DNA from: CAG-791 sp963655255
GTDB taxonomy: Bacteria > Bacillota > Clostridia > Lachnospirales > Lachnospiraceae
DNA length: 64,000 nt
Assembly: GCA_963655255.1 (NCBI GenBank)
Contig: CAVKEB010000009.1
Coordinates: 1 to 64,000 of the forward strand
Reading direction: 5' to 3'
A program made the position numbers and the translations under genes. Below, in pieces: positions 51,396 to 60,630 of the stretch; the first letter of the stretch is position 1, and each line of letters opens with the position of its first letter. Under the pieces are notes generated by a model. It did no database searches. It was not told where the DNA came from and was given only the letters and a program-made list of their open reading frames with translations.

Positions 51396-51839
51396 ATGAA
51401 ACTTGTTACGGTAAACAATGCCCTGCTGCTTAAGTACTGTGGTGATTCTGAAGTGCTTCGCAAATCTACCAGACCGTATGTGCTGGTTATCCGCTTAAAA
51501 TACAAGAATATCAACCATGACTTTGCCGTTCCTATCCGTTCAAATATTCCTGCTTCGGCTCCCAAAAATCAGTACTTTGCATTACCGCCTCGCCCACAAA
51601 CAAGGCCTAAAAATCATCATGGCCTGCACTACATAAAAATGTTTCCTGTTACAAAGCAGTATCTTGTCCGCTATCGTGTTGAAGGAAACAGCTTTGCAAC
51701 TTTGATTCAAAAAATCATTGACAAAAACAGCAGGCAAATTGTTGATGAGTGCCAACAGTATCTTGATTTATACAGTCAAGGTATCAGGCCTGCTTATTCA
51801 ACAGATATAGATTATCTTATCGAACAAATCGCCAAATAG
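51396..51839 (+). CDS. Probable type III toxin (ToxN/CptN/TenpN-like endoRNase)
   Basis: 147 residues, basic, no membrane segment. RPYVLVIRLKYKNINHDFAV, PIRSNI, a Pro/Arg/Asn loop (LPPRPQTRPKNHHG) and LHYIKMFPVTKQYLVRYRV, ending in helical TLIQKIIDKNSRQIVDECQQ, match in order and size the ToxN/AbiQ-superfamily endoribonucleases of type III systems as I know them, which cut mRNA unless held by a repeated RNA. Composition is AT-richer than its neighbours. GAAGGGAACAGCC precedes the ATG. It lies inside a short island between two recJ 3' ends. I cannot choose between the CptN and TenpN families by eye, and an unrelated RNA-binding protein is not excluded. Confidence 0.68.
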   Translation: MKLVTVNNALLLKYCGDSEVLRKSTRPYVLVIRLKYKNINHDFAVPIRSNIPASAPKNQYFALPPRPQTRPKNHHGLHYIKMFPVTKQYLVRYRVEGNSFATLIQKIIDKNSRQIVDECQQYLDLYSQGIRPAYSTDIDYLIEQIAK

Positions 51840-51880
51840 CCATCGTCACTTATTTCTGTTTCGTTTTTCACAAATTCTGC

Positions 51881-51970
51881 TCATTCGCAGCATTTCACAT
51901 CCTTGATCACGAACTGCAGGCTCTCTCTTCCCTTCCAGGCATTGATTTTCGGTTCGTACGCCACATGGCA
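51881..51970 (-). repeat. recJ 3' end copy contiguous with recJ
   Basis: The 90-bp segment that is duplicated at 51068-51157. Here it is joined to the rest of recJ and codes for its last 29 residues. Confidence 0.9.
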
Positions 51971-53671
51971 GCGGGCAGCGCCGTCCTTCAGAGGCTCCGG
52001 GAGCAGGTCTTCCGTCGTGAACCAGACAAAGTCATAGTGACGTCCCTCCGCATCCGTTCCATCTATCCGGATGACATTCCGGTTCTTTCCGAACACCGCC
52101 GTCTTGCGAAGGAAAAGGTTTCGCACCGCGAACAAGGGCCGCGGGTTCGCCGTCCCGCAGGGCTCGAGGAGCGCCAGCTCCCTGGCAAGTGGAAGATCCA
52201 CACAGGCAGGCGGAAGCTCCATATCGATGTGAAGCACCTCCGCGAGGTCCTCCTCCGAGAGCGTGCAGCCTTCATTCAGCTGCCGGTCCAGAGGCTCCAT
52301 GTTTTCTTCCAGGAGAGAGAGCCCAGCAGCCATCTTGTGTCCTCCGAATTTGAGGAACAAATCCCGACAGCGGTTCATCTCCTCATACATGTCATAGGCC
52401 TCCACAGAGCGTCCTGACCCTTTCAGGACGCCTTCCTCCTCCGCCTTCGTCAGGACAAAGGACGGCCTGTGATAGCGCTCCCGCAGTCTCCCTGCAATAA
52501 TTCCGGCAAGCGATTCATGACAGTCATCCAGACGGACCAGCAGGACCCTGCGCTCTTCCATGCTCCGGCCCGCCGCGGTCTCCTCCTCAATTTTCCGGAT
52601 AGCTTCCTCCACGCCCTGCTCCGTCATGCTCTTGCGGCTGTCATTCAGCTGCTTTAAATCTCTGGCAAGAATCATCGCGCGGCTCTCGTCTCTCTCCTGA
52701 AAAAGAGAAAGGGCTCGTTCCGCGGTATCCAGCCTCCCGGACGCATTCAAACACGGTCCCAGAACAAAGCCCGCGTGGTACACCGTAAGCGGCTCCGCCC
52801 CGAGGCCCGCCGCCATCATCAGGCAGCGGATCCCGGTGTTGTCCGTGCGGGAGAGCTCACGAAGGCCCTCCCGGACAATGATCCGGTTCTCATCCAGAAG
52901 CGGCATCACATCGCAGACCGTTGCCAGTGCGGCAAAGCCAAGGAGCTCCCTTACCACCTTCACATTCTCAGGCTCCTGCACCGACTTTGGCTGCGTCAGG
53001 TCCGGTTTTCCCAGGAGAATCATGGCCAGCTTGAAAACAACCTCCGCGCCGCAGATTTTCGGGAATCTCGCCTTCGGCTCCCCGGTATTCTGATCCGGAA
53101 TCCAGGGCTCCGCAATGACATCCGCCGGCGGAAAACGATAATGTTTCTCCCCGTTTTCCTCCTCAAAGGGAATCTCGTGATGATCCGTCACGATCACCGT
53201 AAGCCCGGCGTCCTTTGCCTTCTGCAGAGGTCCTGCCGCCGCAATGCCGTTGTCGCAGGTGATGATCGTGTCCACGCCGTCCGCAATCGCCTCTTCCACC
53301 AGCCGGTCATTGATGCCGTAGCCGTCGCGGATTCTCTCCGGAATTGCCGTGCTCACCTCTCCGCCGAGGAAGGAAATCATCCGCCACAGGATGTAGGTGG
53401 AACAGATTCCATCCACGTCATAGTCGCCGATCACGCGGATTTTCGCTCCGCCGACAATCTTGCGCTTCAGAACGAAGGCAGCGTCCTTCAGCCCCGGGAG
53501 TCCTTCCGGTTCGTCCAGATCCGCCAGGGTCCCCCGAAGATACCGCCGGATCTCCTCCCGTTTCTCTACGTCACGGTTCCGGATCACCCGGGCCGTCACC
53601 GGCGAGATGTGAAATTCCTGCGAAATCGCGCGGAAATCTGCTTTTTTGGCATAAATCATCCATTTCGACAT
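51881..53671 (-). CDS. recJ: Single-strand DNA exonuclease RecJ
   Basis: 596 residues. DHH phosphoesterase motifs: IGDYDVDGICS (motif I), ITCDNGI (II), VTDHHE (III), then DHHA1 region with GSGRSVEAYDMY and KFGGHKMAAGLSL, and an OB fold near the C terminus (PCGTANPRPLFAVRN). It degrades 5'-ended single strands in recombination and mismatch repair. The reading frame is intact to the end even though an island abuts its stop; the last 29 codons may derive from the incoming DNA. Confidence 0.96.
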   Translation of the reverse strand: MSKWMIYAKKADFRAISQEFHISPVTARVIRNRDVEKREEIRRYLRGTLADLDEPEGLPGLKDAAFVLKRKIVGGAKIRVIGDYDVDGICSTYILWRMISFLGGEVSTAIPERIRDGYGINDRLVEEAIADGVDTIITCDNGIAAAGPLQKAKDAGLTVIVTDHHEIPFEEENGEKHYRFPPADVIAEPWIPDQNTGEPKARFPKICGAEVVFKLAMILLGKPDLTQPKSVQEPENVKVVRELLGFAALATVCDVMPLLDENRIIVREGLRELSRTDNTGIRCLMMAAGLGAEPLTVYHAGFVLGPCLNASGRLDTAERALSLFQERDESRAMILARDLKQLNDSRKSMTEQGVEEAIRKIEEETAAGRSMEERRVLLVRLDDCHESLAGIIAGRLRERYHRPSFVLTKAEEEGVLKGSGRSVEAYDMYEEMNRCRDLFLKFGGHKMAAGLSLLEENMEPLDRQLNEGCTLSEEDLAEVLHIDMELPPACVDLPLARELALLEPCGTANPRPLFAVRNLFLRKTAVFGKNRNVIRIDGTDAEGRHYDFVWFTTEDLLPEPLKDGAARCHVAYEPKINAWKGRESLQFVIKDVKCCE

Positions 53672-53715
53672 ATCTGATGTCTCCCTTAGCCTGCCTGTGC
53701 TGAACAGATGCAGAA

Positions 53716-53754
53716 AGGCCTCAGTCCATTCCGTCAGAGGATGAACTGAGGCCT
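53716..53754 (-). terminator. Terminator of secDF
   Basis: AGGCCTCAGT/ACTGAGGCCT stem extended by CAT/ATG, followed on the minus strand by TTTCTGC, about 30 bp beyond the secDF stop. Confidence 0.75.
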
Positions 53755-53785
53755 CACGTTTGATTCGATGTGTGCTTCCCTTACC

Positions 53786-56125
53786 TTACACGACTGTCTT
53801 GGCGCGGATGTCTTTCTCGTGCTGTGCCTTGCGCTCTGCCTTGTCCGCCGCCTTCTTCTGGCGGGCATATTTGCCGCTGTCATCGTGTTTGGGCGGGAAC
53901 TTCTTGCGCAGCAGCAGCCAGAACGAAGAACTGAGGCATACGGAAGAGTAGCAGCCCGCGATGATGCCTGCCATGATCGGCAGTGCGAACTCGCGGATGG
54001 AGGACACGCCGAAGATGTACAGCGTGAATACCATGAAGAACGTGGTCAGCGAGGTGAACAGCGAACGGGTCAGCGTATCGGTCACCGCGCGGTTCGTAAG
54101 CTCCTGCAGATCAGTATCCTTCTTTTTCTTCTCCAGTCTCTCGCGGACACGGTCGAAGATAACGATCGTCGCGTTGATGGAATATCCGACGATGGTCAGC
54201 ATGCAGGCAACGAACGTTGTGCCGACGCTGATGCGCAGAACCGCGTAAACCGTGAGCACCACCAGAACATCGTGTGCCAGTGCCAGAATGGCCGCCGCAC
54301 CGAGCCGCATATCCTTAAAGCGGAACCAGATGTAGACCAGCATCAGAATCAGGGCCACAATCACCGCCGCGACCGTATCGCGCTGCATCTCGGACGATAC
54401 CGTGGAGCTGATGGTCTCTGCCTGAATGGAGCTCTCTTCCACGCCGAAATCCGTCATCAGGAGATTGTCCAGCTCCTGGCGCTCCTCCACGTTCAGGGTT
54501 CTCGTCTTGAAAATAACCTGATTGCCGCCGGCAACCTTCTGAACCTGAACATTCGGATCTCCGGTCACCTTCTCGAAATCCGGAACAATCTTGTCATTGA
54601 TATCCTGCAGCGAGTAGTCCTCGTTGAAGGTTACGCTGGTGGAGGTGCCGCCGATGAAGTCAAGGCTGTAGTTGAGCGCCTTTTCTCCCTTGGCCTTGTG
54701 AACCCCCATTGCCACAAAGCCGCACACAATCACGCAGGCGGAAATGGTGAAGAAAATTTTCTTCTTCTGCGCGATCTTCAGTGTCTTCATGTCTCTTCCG
54801 ACACCGTACCACTTCTTGTCCTTGGCAAAAAGGGTGTAGAACGCCTTCATGTACCACTTCGTGATGAACAGAGCGGTGAACATGGAGAGCAGGATACCGA
54901 TCGCCAGGGTCTGTGCAAAGCCCTTGACGGAACCGGTGCCCAGAATGTACAGCACAACCGCTGCGATCAGCGTGGTCACGTTGCCGTCGATGATGGCGGA
55001 CAGCGCCTTGCTGTAGCCGTTGTCAATGGCAGTCTTGACGGACTTGTTCTCGCGAAGCTCCTCTCGGATTCTCGCGAAAACAATGACGTTCGCATCCACG
55101 GCCATACCGATGGACAGCAGAATACCTGCAATGCCGGGAAGCGTGAGCGTCACCTCGAAGCCGACCAGAATGATGCACTCCAGTCCGATGTAGGTCAGCA
55201 GTGCAAGGCTTGCCGCGAAGCCGGGCAGGCGGTACACCGCGATCATGAAGATAATGACCAGAAGGAGTCCGATCATTCCCGCGAACAGGGAAGTATCAAT
55301 CGCGTCCTGGCCCAGCTGAGCGCCGACCACGTTGGAACGGATCTCCTCCAGTTCCACAGAAAGGCCGCCGATCCGGATCGTCGAAGCAAGATTTCTCGCA
55401 TCCTCAATCGTCTTCTCGCCGGTGATGACCGCCTGTCCGTTGGTGATGGCCGCCTGCACCGTAGGAACGCTGATGAACTCGCCGTCGTAGTAAATGGCAA
55501 TGGACTCGCCCTTCTCATAGGCACGGGTCGTCGCATCCGCGAATTTCTGCTTTCCCTCATCGGTAAAGGTAAGGGAAACCACGATCTGCTGGTTGTTCAT
55601 GTTGTCGCTCTGGTAGCCGCCCTGCGCGTCCGCGACATCCGTTCCCTCCAGAACCACGTCACCGTCCGCAATCAGCGTATCCAGATCCTTGTCCAGCTTG
55701 TACCCGCCGCTCGTGTAGTCATACTCGTAATTCGCGTTGCCGTTGTCATCGGTCTGGCGAATAAAGTAGAGGGAACCGGGGCGTCCCAGCTCCTCCAGAA
55801 TCTGATTCGCATCGGACACGCCGGGAATCTCGATGTTGATTCTGTCCGAGCCCTCACGGTAAACCTGTGCCTCTGTGCTGTACTGCTGGACTCTCTGCTG
55901 CAGCTTGTAGACCGTGTCGTCCATATCCTCGTCAGAGGGAGCCTCATCTCCCACCGCCTGATAGGTAATGCTGACACCGCCTGCCAGATCCAGGCCGAGC
56001 TTGATGTCAGAAGCGGAACCAGTCCCCCAGCTGTCCACGCCGAAGACAGCCAGATACAACAGGCTGACCATGACGGCAACCAGGACGATCAGTCCTGCAA
56101 GTGCTTTTCCCTTGCTTTTCTTCAT
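53786..56125 (-). CDS. secDF: Fused protein-export membrane protein SecDF
   Basis: 779 residues. SecD half (1 to about 425): KLGLDLAGGVSITY, extracytoplasmic P1 domain, GMAVDANVIVFARIREEL; SecF half (about 440-750): SLDFIGGTSTSV, GYSINATIVIFDRVRERLEK. Twelve membrane helices in total and a basic tail. It uses the ion gradient to pull preproteins through SecYEG. Fusion into one chain is common in Firmicutes. Confidence 0.97.
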   Translation of the reverse strand: MKKSKGKALAGLIVLVAVMVSLLYLAVFGVDSWGTGSASDIKLGLDLAGGVSITYQAVGDEAPSDEDMDDTVYKLQQRVQQYSTEAQVYREGSDRINIEIPGVSDANQILEELGRPGSLYFIRQTDDNGNANYEYDYTSGGYKLDKDLDTLIADGDVVLEGTDVADAQGGYQSDNMNNQQIVVSLTFTDEGKQKFADATTRAYEKGESIAIYYDGEFISVPTVQAAITNGQAVITGEKTIEDARNLASTIRIGGLSVELEEIRSNVVGAQLGQDAIDTSLFAGMIGLLLVIIFMIAVYRLPGFAASLALLTYIGLECIILVGFEVTLTLPGIAGILLSIGMAVDANVIVFARIREELRENKSVKTAIDNGYSKALSAIIDGNVTTLIAAVVLYILGTGSVKGFAQTLAIGILLSMFTALFITKWYMKAFYTLFAKDKKWYGVGRDMKTLKIAQKKKIFFTISACVIVCGFVAMGVHKAKGEKALNYSLDFIGGTSTSVTFNEDYSLQDINDKIVPDFEKVTGDPNVQVQKVAGGNQVIFKTRTLNVEERQELDNLLMTDFGVEESSIQAETISSTVSSEMQRDTVAAVIVALILMLVYIWFRFKDMRLGAAAILALAHDVLVVLTVYAVLRISVGTTFVACMLTIVGYSINATIVIFDRVRERLEKKKKDTDLQELTNRAVTDTLTRSLFTSLTTFFMVFTLYIFGVSSIREFALPIMAGIIAGCYSSVCLSSSFWLLLRKKFPPKHDDSGKYARQKKAADKAERKAQHEKDIRAKTVV

Positions 56126-56409
56126 ACTGTAAACTTTCCTCCATCCTATAGTAGGGCATAAACCGCCCCTAAACCGTCACATTATACCATATCCTGTGCC
56201 CTTGTAAAACTGCTCTGTACACGGTAGAATGCGATCAGATTGTAGTGGAGACCGGAGTGTGACACACAGCAGTCCGTTCTCCGGCAGCGTCACAAATTCG
56301 GGGTTCCGGCATTTGAATACGGATCCGGACGTCCGGGATGCCGAGACAGTCATGCTTTGCTGAGATAGTAATATACTTTTTTTAGCACTTTTCATTAAGA
56401 AAGGACTCC
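56126..56409. other. Divergent intergenic region secDF / CBS protein
   Basis: About 280 bp between divergent genes; must hold both promoters. An A/T-rich stretch (AGTAATATACTTTTTTTAGC, 56366-56385) is a likely -10 region for the plus-strand gene. No reading frame or repeat stands out. Confidence 0.4.
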
Positions 56410-57717
56410 ATGCACCAGGCCGATTTGATTCAACTGATTGTACTGATTGTTCTGATCGTTCTGTCCGGTTATTTTTCCTCCTCGGAAACCGCGCTGAACA
56501 GCGTCAACCGGATCACGTTAAAATCAATGGCGGACAGCGGGGACAAGCACGCCGCCCTGACGCTGAAAATTCTGGACGACTACAGCAAGATGCTCTCCGC
56601 GATTCTCATCGGCAACAACGTTGTCAATCTGTCCGCGTCCGCGCTCGCCACGTCCCTCATCATCCGCGTATTCGGAGAGAGCATGGTTTCCGTCGGAACC
56701 GCCGTCCTGACGATTCTCATCATCCTTTTCGGTGAGATCACACCCAAGAACGCCGCGAAGACCAACGCGCTTCAGATCTCCATGAAGAACGCACCGGTCA
56801 TCCAGTTTCTCATGGTGGTCCTGACGCCCGTCATTTTCGTGGTGGATCACCTCTCCTTCTGGCTCATGAAGCTCACCGGCACGGATCCCAATGCCAAGCA
56901 GAAGCTCACAGAGTCCGAACTGAAGACCTATGTGGAGGTCGGGCAGGAGGACGGCGCCATCGAAGGCCGCGAGAAGAAAATCATCTACAACGTCTTCGAT
57001 TTCGGCGACGCGGTGGCCAAGGACATTATGGTGCCCCGGATCGACATGTCCTGTGTTCCGGACGACGCCGGCTACAGCGACGTCATGGCCGTGTTCCGGA
57101 TGGAAATGTTCACCCGCATTCCGGTCTACGAAAAGGACAATCCCGACAAAATCATCGGCCACCTCAACATCAAGGATTTCGTCGGCCTTTCGGATCCGTC
57201 CCGCTTCAACCTGCGCCGGATGCTCCACTCTTCCTATTTTACCTATGAATACAAGAAGACCGCGGATCTTCTCAAGGAAATGCAGCAGCACTCCTTCGGC
57301 GTTGCCTTTGTCCTCGACGAATACGGCAACACAGTCGGCATGATCACGCTGGAGGACCTCGTGGAAGAGATCGTCGGCGACATCCGCGACGAATACGACG
57401 AGGATGAGAAGAGCCTTCTTCGCAAATACGACGACAAGACCTATCTTGCAGACGGCTCCATGAAGCTGATCGATCTGAACGACGCGCTCGGCTGTGACTT
57501 CTCCTCCGAGGATTACGACTCCATCGGCGGCCTCATCATCGAGAAGCTGGAACGCATTCCGCAGGACGGCGAGTCCGTCACTCTGGACGACGGAACCATT
57601 CTCCAGGCCAAAGGAATCCGCCGCAACCGCATCATGAAGGTTCTCATCCGCTTCCGCGAGGTTCCGGGCGCGGAGAAGAAAAACAAAGAAGCCTCCGACG
57701 GCAAAGAAGAAAACTGA
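56410..57717 (+). CDS. CNNM/CorC-type transporter protein (hemolysin C family)
   Basis: 435 residues. An N-terminal DUF21 membrane domain (about 1-190, GYFSSSETALNSVNR), tandem CBS domains (MVPRIDMSC ... GHLNIKDF and FVLDEYGNTVGMITLEDL) and a C-terminal CorC_HlyC domain (YLADGSMKLIDLNDAL). Related proteins mediate Mg2+/Co2+ efflux or Na+-coupled transport; the haemolysin name is historical. AAAGGACTCC before the ATG. It is followed by the PPTase gene after 113 bp. Confidence 0.93.
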   Translation: MHQADLIQLIVLIVLIVLSGYFSSSETALNSVNRITLKSMADSGDKHAALTLKILDDYSKMLSAILIGNNVVNLSASALATSLIIRVFGESMVSVGTAVLTILIILFGEITPKNAAKTNALQISMKNAPVIQFLMVVLTPVIFVVDHLSFWLMKLTGTDPNAKQKLTESELKTYVEVGQEDGAIEGREKKIIYNVFDFGDAVAKDIMVPRIDMSCVPDDAGYSDVMAVFRMEMFTRIPVYEKDNPDKIIGHLNIKDFVGLSDPSRFNLRRMLHSSYFTYEYKKTADLLKEMQQHSFGVAFVLDEYGNTVGMITLEDLVEEIVGDIRDEYDEDEKSLLRKYDDKTYLADGSMKLIDLNDALGCDFSSEDYDSIGGLIIEKLERIPQDGESVTLDDGTILQAKGIRRNRIMKVLIRFREVPGAEKKNKEASDGKEEN

Positions 57718-57830
57718 TGTTCCCACGAATAAGCAGAACAGAAAATATCCATGCAAGAAGCCGGGGAAAAGAGAACCATAAACCTGGAAGAATTCCCTGT
57801 GATGAAAAACAGTCTTCCGAATGATTTATA

Positions 57831-58397
57831 ATGAAAATTTACCTTAAAAATTATCACTCCATGCAGCTTCCGGATGAGAGCGGAAAGGATACCGTTCACC
57901 GCCTGCAGCCTCTTCTCCTCCAGAAGGCATGGACGGATCTTTTCCCCGAAGGCCCTGATGAACGCCGGCCGGATCCTTCCGAATTCGTGCAGGCGCGCAC
58001 CCCTTCCGGAAAGCCCTATCTCCCTGCACATCCTGATTTCCACTACAACTTCTCCGACTCTGGAGAGTATCTCGTCCTCGCAGTTTCACCGGATCACGAA
58101 ATCGGCGTTGATCTTCAGAAAATCACGCCGGTCCGTGCCGGAGTCCTGCGCACGGCGGAGCGATTCTTTCATCCGGATGATCTCCGGCTTCTCCGGAATC
58201 AAAACGATGCGGAGGAACAGCTTGCTCTGTTCTTCCGCATCTGGACCGTCAAAGAGGCCTTTCTAAAGTGTACCGGCGAGGGGCTTTCCGGCGGTATGAA
58301 CCGCTTCCCCGTAGACTTTAAGACCTCCCGGATCGGCGGGAAAGCCTTCACAGAGCTTGCCTCGCCCGCGGGATACTTTCTTACCGTCGTGGAGTAG
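57831..58397 (+). CDS. Sfp-type 4'-phosphopantetheinyl transferase
   Basis: 188 residues, short for Sfp (about 225). Family motifs: PDFHYNFSDSGEYLVLAVS, EIGVDLQKI (Mg ligand Asp) and RIWTVKEAFLKCTGEGL (WxxKEAxxK). It transfers the phosphopantetheine arm from CoA to carrier proteins. The N-terminal half is reduced. No carrier protein or synthase gene is adjacent, so its target may be encoded elsewhere. No clear ribosome site. Confidence 0.88.
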   Translation: MKIYLKNYHSMQLPDESGKDTVHRLQPLLLQKAWTDLFPEGPDERRPDPSEFVQARTPSGKPYLPAHPDFHYNFSDSGEYLVLAVSPDHEIGVDLQKITPVRAGVLRTAERFFHPDDLRLLRNQNDAEEQLALFFRIWTVKEAFLKCTGEGLSGGMNRFPVDFKTSRIGGKAFTELASPAGYFLTVVE

Positions 58398-58524
58398 CTG
58401 CGCCGACACTCCCCGCCGTTTTGTTCACCAGATCCGGTGAGGTTGGAACTACACAAAAGCCTGCGGCATTCCATCCTTTTACCGTGCACCAATGAGGAGC
58501 CGCACACCCGCCGCTCCGGGCAAA

Positions 58525-58565
58525 AAAGCCATGAGACAGATCCTTCGGATCCGCCTCATGGCTTT
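58525..58565. terminator. Bidirectional terminator between PPTase and aspS
   Basis: AAAGCCATGAG/CTCATGGCTTT stem with an inner GATCC-TTCG-GGATC hairpin, T-run on both sides (TTTTTT on the minus strand). Serves convergent aspS and PPTase messages. Confidence 0.88.
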
Positions 58566-58573
58566 CTTTCTGT

Positions 58574-58673
58574 TTTATACCTCGCTGAGGCAAAATCTGC
58601 AAAGGCGGTTTTGCCAAATGCATCAGCATCGATGCTGCAGCTTGAAAGCGACATATTGATGTCACTTTCAAAC
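58574..58673 (-). repeat. Orphan short-form hairpin element behind aspS
   Basis: All modules of the short form in order (GTTTGAAAGTGAC hairpin, GCAGCATCGATGC hairpin, GGCAAAACCGC core, TCAGCGAGGTATAAAA), 17 bp after the aspS stop. Where the ATG should be it reads CAG, and the terminator 58525-58565 follows within 10 bp. No gene. Confidence 0.85.
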
Positions 58674-58690
58674 TTCTTCCGGATCCTGTC

Positions 58691-60529
58691 TCAGGATTCG
58701 CTCTTCTCTTCTGTCGCTGTCACCTTGATGTGCAGCTCTTCCAGCTGATGCTCCGTCACCTCGGAGGGAGCGCCCATCATGACATCCTGTGCGTTCTTAT
58801 TCATCGGGAACGCGATGATCTCACGGATGGAATCCTCGCCCGCAAGGAGCATGACCATGCGGTCCACGCCGGGCGCGATGCCTGCGTGCGGCGGTGCGCC
58901 GTAGCAGAACGCGTTGTACATGGCAGGGAACTTCTTCTTCACATCCTCTTCGCCGAGACGAACCATCTCGAAGGCCTTCACCATAATCTCCGGATCATGG
59001 TTCCGGACCGCTCCGGAGGAGAGCTCCACGCCGTTGCAGACAAGATCATACTGGTCTGCCGTGATGGAAAGCGGATCAATCTCTCCGCGCTCCGCCGCAA
59101 GAAGGGTTTCCAGACCGCCGGACGGCATGGAGAAAGGATTGTGACAGAACTCCAGCTCGCCGCTCTCCTCACCGATTTCATACATCGGGAAGTCCACGAT
59201 CCAGCAGAATGCATACTGCTCCTTGTCCATGTGACCGGGAACCGCAGCGCCCAGCGTCTTGACCAGAACGCCCGCCGTCTTCTGCGCCGCCGTCTTCTTT
59301 CCGGCTGCGACACCGACAAAATCACCCGGCTTCAGGCCGAGAGCTTCCACCACCTTGTCCTTGATGGGTGCAACGAACTTGGAGATGCCGCCGACCAGCT
59401 CGCCGTTCTCATCCACACGGAACCAGTACGGCTTGCTTCCCGCCTGCACTTCCACATCGGCAAGCGTCTTGTCGATGAACTTCCGGGTTCCTTCGAAGCC
59501 GGAGACCACAACGGCCTTGATGACGACCTTTGTGTCCTCGGTTCCCGTCACCTCTCCGTTCTCGTTCGTAACATCCTTCTTCGTCGCAAACGGTCCAAAG
59601 CCGCAGTCGGCGAGAACGCCGGTGACATCCTGAACCGTCAGGTCAATCCGAAGGTCCGGCTTATCCGAGCCGTATTTCTCCATTGCCTCGTTGTACGGAA
59701 TGCGCACGAACGGAGCGCTGCTCGCGCGGTTGTAGGTGCCGTATTTTGCAAAAATCGGAGGAAGCACGTCCTCCAGGACCGCGAAAACATCCTCCTGCGT
59801 TGCAAAGGCCATTTCCATATCCAGCTGATAGAACTCTCCCGGAGAGCGGTCTCCTCTTGCATCCTCATCGCGGAAGCACGGAGCGATCTGGAAATAGCGG
59901 TCAAACCCTGCCGTCATCAGAAGCTGCTTGAACTGCTGGGGAGCCTGCGGAAGCGCGTAAAACTCTCCCGGATGCTTTCTCGCGGGAACCAGATAGTCTC
60001 TTGCGCCCTCCGGGGAGGAAGCGGTCAGAATCGGCGTCGTGATCTCCATGAAGCCGTGCTCCGTCATGGCCTTGCGAAGAGCCGCGACCACATTGCAGCG
60101 CAGAACGATGTTCTTCTTGACCTCGGGGTTGCGAAGGTCCAGATACCGGTATTTCAGGCGGACCTGTTCATCGGCCTCGCGGCTGTGATTGATTTCAAAC
60201 GGAAGGTTTGCGTAGCGGCAGCGGCCAAGAACCGCGACGCTCTCCGGCACGACCTCGATCTCACCGGTCGGCTGCTTGGGATTCTTGGAGCTTCTCTCGC
60301 GAACCGTTCCCTTTACGGTAATCGTCGATTCCTTGGTGATGGCCTTGAACTGGTTCATCATGTCTTCGCTCTCGACCACGATCTGCGTCGTGCCGTAAAA
60401 ATCACGAAGAACGGCAAAGCCCAGGTTGGCGGAAACCACGCGAAGGTTTTCCAGCCAGCCGGACAGCTGAACCTTTTTGCCGGCATCGCCGATGCGGAGT
60501 TCTCCGCAGGTATGAGTACGTGACTGCAT
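58691..60529 (-). CDS. aspS: Aspartyl-tRNA synthetase
   Basis: 612 residues, bacterial-type with GAD insertion (about 290-425). N-terminal OB anticodon fold starting HTCGELRIGDAGKKVQLSGW; class II motif 2 CFRDEDARGDRSPGEFYQLD and motif 3 GIAPGVDRMVMLLAGEDSIR. The start at 60529 lies directly after the hairpin element and its GGAGG. It follows hisS (100 bp), the usual pair. Confidence 0.97.
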   Translation of the reverse strand: MQSRTHTCGELRIGDAGKKVQLSGWLENLRVVSANLGFAVLRDFYGTTQIVVESEDMMNQFKAITKESTITVKGTVRERSSKNPKQPTGEIEVVPESVAVLGRCRYANLPFEINHSREADEQVRLKYRYLDLRNPEVKKNIVLRCNVVAALRKAMTEHGFMEITTPILTASSPEGARDYLVPARKHPGEFYALPQAPQQFKQLLMTAGFDRYFQIAPCFRDEDARGDRSPGEFYQLDMEMAFATQEDVFAVLEDVLPPIFAKYGTYNRASSAPFVRIPYNEAMEKYGSDKPDLRIDLTVQDVTGVLADCGFGPFATKKDVTNENGEVTGTEDTKVVIKAVVVSGFEGTRKFIDKTLADVEVQAGSKPYWFRVDENGELVGGISKFVAPIKDKVVEALGLKPGDFVGVAAGKKTAAQKTAGVLVKTLGAAVPGHMDKEQYAFCWIVDFPMYEIGEESGELEFCHNPFSMPSGGLETLLAAERGEIDPLSITADQYDLVCNGVELSSGAVRNHDPEIMVKAFEMVRLGEEDVKKKFPAMYNAFCYGAPPHAGIAPGVDRMVMLLAGEDSIREIIAFPMNKNAQDVMMGAPSEVTEHQLEELHIKVTATEEKSES

Positions 60530-60573
60530 CTTTATACCTCCATGAGGCAAAATCCGCGAAGGCGGTTTTGCCG
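60530..60573 (-). repeat. Minimal hairpin element forming the aspS leader
   Basis: Only the core stem CGGCAAAACCGC-CTTC-GCGGATTTTGCC and the end module TCATGGAGGTATAAAG-ATG are kept; upstream hairpins are absent. It lies between hisS and aspS on the same strand. Confidence 0.85.
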
Positions 60574-60630
60574 AACAAACTTTCTCCTTAAAAATATGAC
60601 TTGCGGATCACGGTTTTACAGTTTCCTGTT

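Noticed and set aside
58381..58671. 96-codon frame starting in the orphan hairpin element behind aspS
   Set aside because: The translation is the element plus a terminator plus the antisense end of the PPTase gene; no gene start at the usual place.
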